Source of the DNA: an uncultured Bacteroidales bacterium
Lineage (GTDB): Bacteria > Bacteroidota > Bacteroidia > Bacteroidales > UBA932
Length of the DNA: 11,966 bases
Assembly (NCBI GenBank): GCA_946545765.1
Contig: CAMNNS010000038.1
Span: 1 to 11,966, forward strand
Direction of reading: 5' to 3'
The notes beneath the pieces were generated by a model, which saw only the letters and a program-made list of their open reading frames with translations, ran no database searches and had not been told where the DNA came from. The number at the start of each line of letters is the position of its first letter. Within the stretch, counting starts at the first letter, position 1. Below, one piece after another: positions 8,532-11,966 of the stretch. Position numbers and translations under genes: made by a program.

Positions 8532-8539
8532 CAAAGTTA
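8532..8539 (-). promoter_or_regulatory. -7 element candidate for the TPR/barrel operon
   Basis: On the minus strand 8539-8532 reads TAACTTTG, an exact TAnnTTTG match 31 nt before the TPR gene's ATG, which would give a leader of about 25 nt. No good TTG lies 19-21 nt further upstream, so the -33 part is weak or missing and the promoter may need an activator. The element is the left arm of the inverted repeat at 8532-8557. Confidence 0.4.
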
Positions 8540-8557
8540 AGAATTTAATTAACTTTG
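8532..8557. repeat. perfect 9-bp inverted repeat with opposed TAACTTTG elements
   Basis: CAAAGTTAA (8532-8540) and TTAACTTTG (8549-8557) are exact reverse complements separated by the 8-nt spacer GAATTTAA. Each arm contains TAACTTTG, reading leftward in one arm and rightward in the other. It could be an operator for a dimeric regulator overlapping the leftward -7 element, a pair of divergent promoters, or a weak AT-rich hairpin. The repeat is directly visible; its role is inferred. Confidence 0.75.
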
Positions 8558-8657
8558 TAGTGTTTTTAAATGAAAAATTTGTGCCAACTGTAATTTCTTA
8601 CCAGACTTTAGAAAAAACCTCAAAGTTCTCTTGAAATTGAGATAAATATAATTTTGA

Positions 8658-8703
8658 GTGTAGAGTATAAGTGTAGAGTGTAACAAATAAGTAAGGTGTA
8701 GAG
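8658..8703. repeat. short direct repeats GTGTAGAG (two tandem 13-mers plus a partial copy)
   Basis: GTGTAGAGTATAA (8658-8670) is followed directly by GTGTAGAGTGTAA (8671-8683), differing at one base. A third core, GTGTAGAG, sits at 8696-8703, 25 nt after the start of the second copy. The spacing is 13 and 25 nt, close to multiples of 12.5. The array ends about 32 bp upstream of the ftsE promoter candidate, so it could be an upstream activator-binding array or simply slippage-derived intergenic sequence. Confidence 0.75.
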
Positions 8704-8735
8704 ATCTATATTATTCAGTTAGATTAAGTAAAAAG

Positions 8736-8769
8736 TATTGCTTTGGTATTAAATTGATAGATAGTTTTG
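8736..8769 (+). promoter_or_regulatory. Bacteroidota-type promoter candidate for ftsE-nth-xerD
   Basis: TATTG (8736-8740) is followed after 21 nt by TAGTTTTG (8762-8769), an exact TAnnTTTG. This has the same layout as the gyrB promoter candidate (TATTG, 20 nt, TACATTTG). Transcription would start near 8774, giving a leader of about 17 nt before the ATG at 8791. The in-frame TTG at 8767 would lie inside the -7 element, which argues against it as the ftsE start. Confidence 0.5.
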
Positions 8770-8790
8770 AAAAATAAAGTTAAATTATTT

Positions 8791-9534
8791 ATGGACAACA
8801 AGCCGTTAGAAGATATTGTTATTTCGTTCTCAGATACAGATATTTACAATGAGTCGAGCCTTATACTTTCCAATGTTAATTTTAGTGTAAACAAGGGAGA
8901 CCTTTTGTATTTAGTTGGTAGGGTAGGTAGTGGTAAAAGTTCTATTGTTAAAACACTAATCGCTGAGTTGCCAATTAAAAAGGGTGATGTAAAAGTTTTA
9001 GATTATTCTCTTAAAAATATTAAGAGTAAAAAAATACCCTATTTAAGAAGAAATATTGGGGTGGTTTTTCAAGATTTTAAACTTTTATCAGAGATGACCG
9101 TATTTGAGAATCTCAAATTTGTACTTGAATCAACAGGATGGGAGGATAAAGATAAGATAGATAAAAGGTGCAAAGAGGTTTTACAAATGGTTGAACTTGA
9201 GACAAAGCATCATAAATTTCCACATCAGTTGAGTGGTGGGGAGCAGCAGAGGGTTGCCATTGCCAGGGCAATTTTAAACTCTCCATCTATAATTCTGGCA
9301 GATGAGCCAACAGGGAATTTAGATGCTCAGACAGCAAATGGGATTATGAATCTTCTTATGTATCTTCATAATAAATATAATTCTACAATTATAATAGTTA
9401 CCCATAATAAATCTCTGATAGATAATTTCCCCGGTAGGATAATACTCTGTTCAGAAGGGAGTTGTAAGGAGATTTTTTTAGGAGAAAGTAACGACAATAT
9501 TCTTGTAAATTCTGTAGAGGATATGCCTATTTAA
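8791..9534 (+). CDS. ftsE: cell-division ABC transporter ATP-binding protein FtsE
   Basis: 247-aa ABC ATPase, counted from the ATG at 8791. Walker A is GRVGSGKS (43-50), Q-loop Gln94 lies in VVFQDFKLL, the signature is LSGGEQQ (147-153), Walker B is IILADEP (Asp171, Glu172), and the H-loop is His205 in VTHNKS. The FQDFKLLSEMTVFENL segment and small size are typical of FtsE, which pairs with membrane FtsX to control peptidoglycan hydrolases at the septum. No FtsX-like membrane gene lies nearby, so the partner would be encoded elsewhere. The frame extends upstream to a TTG at 8767, adding MKNKVKLF; I prefer 8791 because that TTG falls inside the promoter candidate. nth follows, with 9 nt from stop to ATG. 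A LolD- or MacB-type ATPase is the alternative, but no permease or lipoprotein gene accompanies it. Confidence 0.88.
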   Translation: MDNKPLEDIVISFSDTDIYNESSLILSNVNFSVNKGDLLYLVGRVGSGKSSIVKTLIAELPIKKGDVKVLDYSLKNIKSKKIPYLRRNIGVVFQDFKLLSEMTVFENLKFVLESTGWEDKDKIDKRCKEVLQMVELETKHHKFPHQLSGGEQQRVAIARAILNSPSIILADEPTGNLDAQTANGIMNLLMYLHNKYNSTIIIVTHNKSLIDNFPGRIILCSEGSCKEIFLGESNDNILVNSVEDMPI

Positions 9535-9543
9535 TTGGTTATT

Positions 9544-10185
9544 ATGAAGTCTAAACGAGAAAAAGAGATTCTAAAATGGTTTGAAGAAAATCTCCCTTCT
9601 CCAAAAAGTGAGTTGAATTATAATAATCCATTTGAACTTATTGTGGCTGTTATACTCTCTGCACAATGCACAGATAAAAGGGTTAATCTTGTAACACCCT
9701 CATTATTGGAGAAATATCCAACTCCTCAAGTTTTATCCAAAGCAAAAGTTAGTGATGTGTATCAACTAATAAAGTCTGTATCATATCCTAATAATAAAGC
9801 AAAACATTTGGTCAATATGGCAAAAATGTTGATTGATAAATTTAGTGGAGAATTACCTCACGATATAGATGATTTGATAAAATTACCCGGGGTGGGGAGG
9901 AAAACAGCAAATGTTGTTGCATCTATATGTTTTAATAAGCCTGTAATAGCGGTTGATACTCACGTTTTTAGAGTTGCTCATAGATTGGGATTGTCAAAAG
10001 GTTCAACCCCTTTAAAAGTAGAACAAGATTTAGAGAAATTAGTACCTCAAAAAGATAGGGCAAGAGCTCATCACTGGTTGATTCTTCATGGAAGATATGT
10101 TTGTAAATCTATAAAACCAAATTGTTCTGAATGTGGAATAGAATCGTTGTGTCCTAAATTATTAAAAAATAGTAAATTATCTTAA
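9544..10185 (+). CDS. nth: endonuclease III (DNA glycosylase/AP lyase)
   Basis: 213-aa Nth, a bifunctional glycosylase and AP lyase that removes oxidised pyrimidines in base excision repair. The helix-hairpin-helix LPGVGRKTAN (114-123) carries the catalytic Lys120, and the catalytic Asp138 lies in VDTHVFRVA. The [4Fe-4S] ligands Cys187, Cys194, Cys197 and Cys203 have the exact C-x6-C-x2-C-x5-C spacing. Counting from the ATG at 9544, all these residues carry the same numbers as in the E. coli enzyme (211 aa), which is good support for this start over the in-frame TTG at 9535 directly after the ftsE stop. There is no clear Shine-Dalgarno sequence. It lies in a tight cluster with ftsE (9-nt gap) and xerD (12-nt gap). 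A 10-bp tandem duplication covers its stop codon. Confidence 0.97.
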   Translation: MKSKREKEILKWFEENLPSPKSELNYNNPFELIVAVILSAQCTDKRVNLVTPSLLEKYPTPQVLSKAKVSDVYQLIKSVSYPNNKAKHLVNMAKMLIDKFSGELPHDIDDLIKLPGVGRKTANVVASICFNKPVIAVDTHVFRVAHRLGLSKGSTPLKVEQDLEKLVPQKDRARAHHWLILHGRYVCKSIKPNCSECGIESLCPKLLKNSKLS

Positions 10186-10192
10186 ATTATCT
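10173..10192. repeat. exact 10-bp tandem duplication across the nth stop codon
   Basis: TAAATTATCT occurs twice in direct succession (10173-10182 and 10183-10192). The second copy begins with the nth stop codon TAA. With only one copy, the nth frame would continue into the xerD region until a TAA about 40 nt further on. The sequence is directly visible; slippage as its origin is inferred. Confidence 0.85.
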
Positions 10193-10197
10193 TTTGA

Positions 10198-11151
10198 ATG
10201 GAGAGTGTTTCCAAGGAAAATAATCGGCTTATAAAGGAGTTCTCCTCTTATCTAAAGTTAGAGAGGGGGTTATCTATAAATACAATAAATAGTTATTGCT
10301 CAGATATAAAGTGTTTTTTATCTGCTCTGCCCGATAATACAACTATAAAAGAGGTAACCAAAAAGATGATAGATGACTATTTATCGATTAGGTTTAAAGA
10401 AGGATTAACCACAAGAACTCAGGCTCGTATAATTAGTTCATTAAAAGCATTCTATAAATTTATATTAATAGAGAATAAAATAGAGAACCCAACACAAAAG
10501 TTGGACACCCCAAAAATTACAAGAATTTTACCAGTGGTTTTATCTGTTGGTGAGATAGAGAAAATACTAAATAGTATAGTACCAAACAATTATGAGAATG
10601 TTAGAAATAGAGTTATTATAGAATTACTTTATTCTTGTGGTCTTAGGGTAAGCGAATTAATAAATCTTAAAATCTCAGATTTATTTCTAAAAGAGCAATT
10701 TATAAGAGTTATAGGAAAAGGTGATAAACAACGCCTCATACCTATAGGGACTTATGCTATTGAGGCTGTTAATTCCTATTTGCCTCTAAGATGGGAGTTG
10801 TTGCAAAGTGTTAAAAATAATCCATCTGCAAAGTTAGGCAAGCAAAGTAAGTTAATTAGAATATCAGAAGTAGAGGATATTCTCTTTCTAAATAGAAGGG
10901 GTGGCAGGCTCTCTCGCCAAATGATTTTTATAATGATTAAAGAAGTTTGTACTAAAGCAGGGATTAAGAAAGATGTTCACCCTCATTCGTTTAGGCACTC
11001 TTTTGCTACCCATTTGATAGAAAATGGAGCAGATCTAAGGGCAGTACAAGATATGCTTGGGCATGAAAGTATATTAACAACAGAGATCTATACCCATGTA
11101 AATAGTCGTATGTGGATGAAAAATATATTAGAGCATCATCCTCAGCGATAA
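10198..11151 (+). CDS. xerD: Xer-family tyrosine recombinase, probably XerD
   Basis: 317-aa site-specific recombinase of the type that resolves chromosome dimers at dif with a XerC-like partner. The N-terminal core-binding SAM-like domain covers about 8-98 (YLKLERGLSINTINSYCSDI). The catalytic domain has Arg150 (GLRVSEL), Lys174 (IGKGDKQR), His263 and Arg266 (HPHSFRHSFATHL), His289 (MLGHES) and the nucleophile Tyr298 (TTEIYTHV), so the full catalytic set is present. The C-terminal ENGADLRAVQDMLGHESI...TTEIYTH segment fits XerD better than XerC, but the two are hard to separate by eye. It is slightly longer than E. coli XerD (298 aa), apparently because of a charged stretch around 200-225. The ATG at 10198 is 12 nt after the nth stop. 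No integron, phage or transposon genes flank it, so a housekeeping role is more likely than a mobile one. Its 3' end overlaps the convergent PhzF-family gene by 10 bp. Confidence 0.88.
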   Translation: MESVSKENNRLIKEFSSYLKLERGLSINTINSYCSDIKCFLSALPDNTTIKEVTKKMIDDYLSIRFKEGLTTRTQARIISSLKAFYKFILIENKIENPTQKLDTPKITRILPVVLSVGEIEKILNSIVPNNYENVRNRVIIELLYSCGLRVSELINLKISDLFLKEQFIRVIGKGDKQRLIPIGTYAIEAVNSYLPLRWELLQSVKNNPSAKLGKQSKLIRISEVEDILFLNRRGGRLSRQMIFIMIKEVCTKAGIKKDVHPHSFRHSFATHLIENGADLRAVQDMLGHESILTTEIYTHVNSRMWMKNILEHHPQR

Positions 11152-11966
11152 GATAGTGTTGCTTCTCCCGAGATTAAAACCCTCTCTCCTTCGGCTTCGC
11201 ATAATAAGATTCCCCCTCTGTTTGATGCTTGATAGGCAACTATTTGCTCCTTTTTCAAGACTTCTTGCCAGATAGGAAACAGAGTACAGTGTGCTGAGCC
11301 GGTAACGGGGTCTTCATCTATCCCCTCTTTAGGATAAAAGCATCGCGATACAATATCAAATTCTTCTCCATCTGCTGCAGTTATAATAAGTCCTTCACCT
11401 TCTTCTAATTCGCTGATTTTTTGTACAGAAGGGTAAAAATTTGTAATATATTTCTTTGATTTTAATATTACAATTACATCGCAACCAATATAGACAGCCT
11501 CTATTATATCATTGATATTATTTTGAGTACAGTTTTGTAAAGAATTGATTACTAAAGATTTTACCTGTTCTATTAACTCTAAATATTTTTGATTGATTAA
11601 AACTCCTTTTTGGTATATTTTCTCTGATATATTTTTTGGAAAGTTAAGTTGGAATATCTTGCCATTTTTATTTTCTGTTATAACTTTTACAGTTAAATCT
11701 CCCCTTTTAGAGTTGAACTTAAATTCTTTGCAAGATTTGTAGTGGAATTGAGAGAGTATAAAAGCTGTTGCGAGAGTTGCGTGCCCACATAAATCTACCT
11801 CGCATGTTGGTGTGAACCAGCGAATTTCATTTATTTCCCCCTTTACACAAAAGGCTGTCTCCGAAAGATTGTTTTCCTTTGCAATTATTTGCATTTTATC
11901 TTTTGAAAGCCATTTATTTAGGATTACCACCCCAGCTGGGTTACCCATAAATCTCTTATTTGTTAT
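11142..11966 (-). CDS. PhzF-family isomerase-like protein (5' end beyond the window)
   Basis: Minus-strand member of the PhzF (phenazine-biosynthesis-like, diaminopimelate-epimerase fold) family. The frame is open to the right edge; upstream of the ATG at 11948 it reads ITNKRF and joins GNPAGV, as in the family's usual start ...AFT...F.GNPAGV. The true start therefore probably lies just outside the window, and 11948 is an internal Met. Counted from that Met, family hallmarks are NNLSETAF (equivalent of the catalytic Glu at residue 30), FTPTCEVDLCGHATLA (45-60) and DEDPVTGSAHC (211-221) near the C-terminus. The two halves repeat the same fold. Most PhzF relatives outside phenazine clusters have no known substrate, and no phenazine genes are nearby, so no pathway can be assigned. 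It is convergent with xerD, with a 10-bp overlap of the two gene ends. Confidence 0.9.
   Translation of the reverse strand: MTNKRFMGNPAGVVILNKWLSKDKMQIIAKENNLSETAFCVKGEINEIRWFTPTCEVDLCGHATLATAFILSQFHYKSCKEFKFNSKRGDLTVKVITENKNGKIFQLNFPKNISEKIYQKGVLINQKYLELIEQVKSLVINSLQNCTQNNINDIIEAVYIGCDVIVILKSKKYITNFYPSVQKISELEEGEGLIITAADGEEFDIVSRCFYPKEGIDEDPVTGSAHCTLFPIWQEVLKKEQIVAYQASNRGGILLCEAEGERVLISGEATLSYR

Larger units (their letters stand above)
8501..8790. other. divergent intergenic region between the leftward and rightward blocks
   Basis: This noncoding stretch separates the TPR gene (minus) from ftsE (plus), taking ftsE to start at 8791. It contains an inverted repeat at 8532-8557, GTGTAGAG repeats at 8658-8703 and a promoter candidate at 8736-8769. 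I found no supported small ORF, tRNA or strong GC-rich terminator hairpin. The stretch 8575-8650 holds no recognisable element apart from a second CTCAAAGTT (8619-8627) that matches 8530-8538. No cluster of DnaA-box-like sequences is present, so there is no sign of an origin. Confidence 0.8.

Noticed and set aside
8601..8660. Possible hairpin or small RNA around CTCAA...TTGAG
   Set aside because: The stems are about 5-6 bp, AT-rich and lack a following T-run, so a terminator or RNA gene is not supported.
8501..8790. Replication origin in the divergent intergenic region near gyrB
   Set aside because: No DnaA-box cluster (TTATCCACA type), no dnaA or dnaN nearby, and the repeats present do not resemble origin iterons of a known kind.
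10198..11151. Tyrosine recombinase as a marker of an integrative element
   Set aside because: The protein looks like housekeeping XerD, the flanking genes are core functions, and I see no attachment-site repeats or other mobile genes.
11142..11966. Phenazine biosynthesis locus
   Set aside because: Only a PhzF-family member is present; the family is widespread without phenazines and no other phz genes are seen.

Overview
The window looks like chromosomal DNA from a low-GC member of the Bacteroidota, probably Bacteroidales. Four observations point that way. The coding sequence is strongly AT-rich. Conventional Shine-Dalgarno sequences are mostly absent. Several gene starts are preceded by the Bacteroidota-type -7 element TAnnTTTG. 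The gene content also fits: a large secreted TPR protein paired with an outer-membrane barrel protein, and an FtsE gene with no FtsX beside it. Base composition is similar across all genes, and there is no transposase, prophage, CRISPR array or RNA gene that I can see.

Left block (about 1-8500, all on the minus strand). In transcription order this is a 1014-aa secreted TPR protein, a 621-aa outer-membrane beta-barrel protein starting 1 nt after the TPR stop, gyrB, a secreted M23 peptidase with a LysM domain whose start overlaps the gyrB stop by 8 nt, and the N-terminal part of a PLP-dependent alpha-oxoamine-synthase-type enzyme that runs off the left edge. A good promoter candidate lies just in front of gyrB, so gyrB and the two genes after it can probably be transcribed apart from the TPR/barrel pair. 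Envelope functions (periplasmic scaffold, outer-membrane barrel, murein hydrolase, possibly a sphingolipid- or sulfonolipid-type enzyme) surround the topoisomerase gene.

Divergent intergenic region (8501-8790). It holds a perfect 9-bp inverted repeat whose two arms each carry TAACTTTG facing opposite ways, a short tandem repeat GTGTAGAGTRTAA with a third partial copy, and a promoter candidate for the rightward genes. That promoter argues for starting ftsE at the ATG at 8791 rather than at an upstream in-frame TTG.

Right block (8791-11151, plus strand). This is a tight ftsE-nth-xerD cluster with gaps of 9 and 12 nt: a cell-division ABC ATPase, endonuclease III and a Xer-type tyrosine recombinase. 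Their catalytic residues are all intact. A convergent PhzF-family gene overlaps the xerD stop by 10 bp and runs off the right edge.

Most of the window is ordinary housekeeping sequence. The least-described part is the TPR/beta-barrel pair and its coupling to gyrB and the peptidase gene. I see no clear evidence of a novel defence or mobile system.
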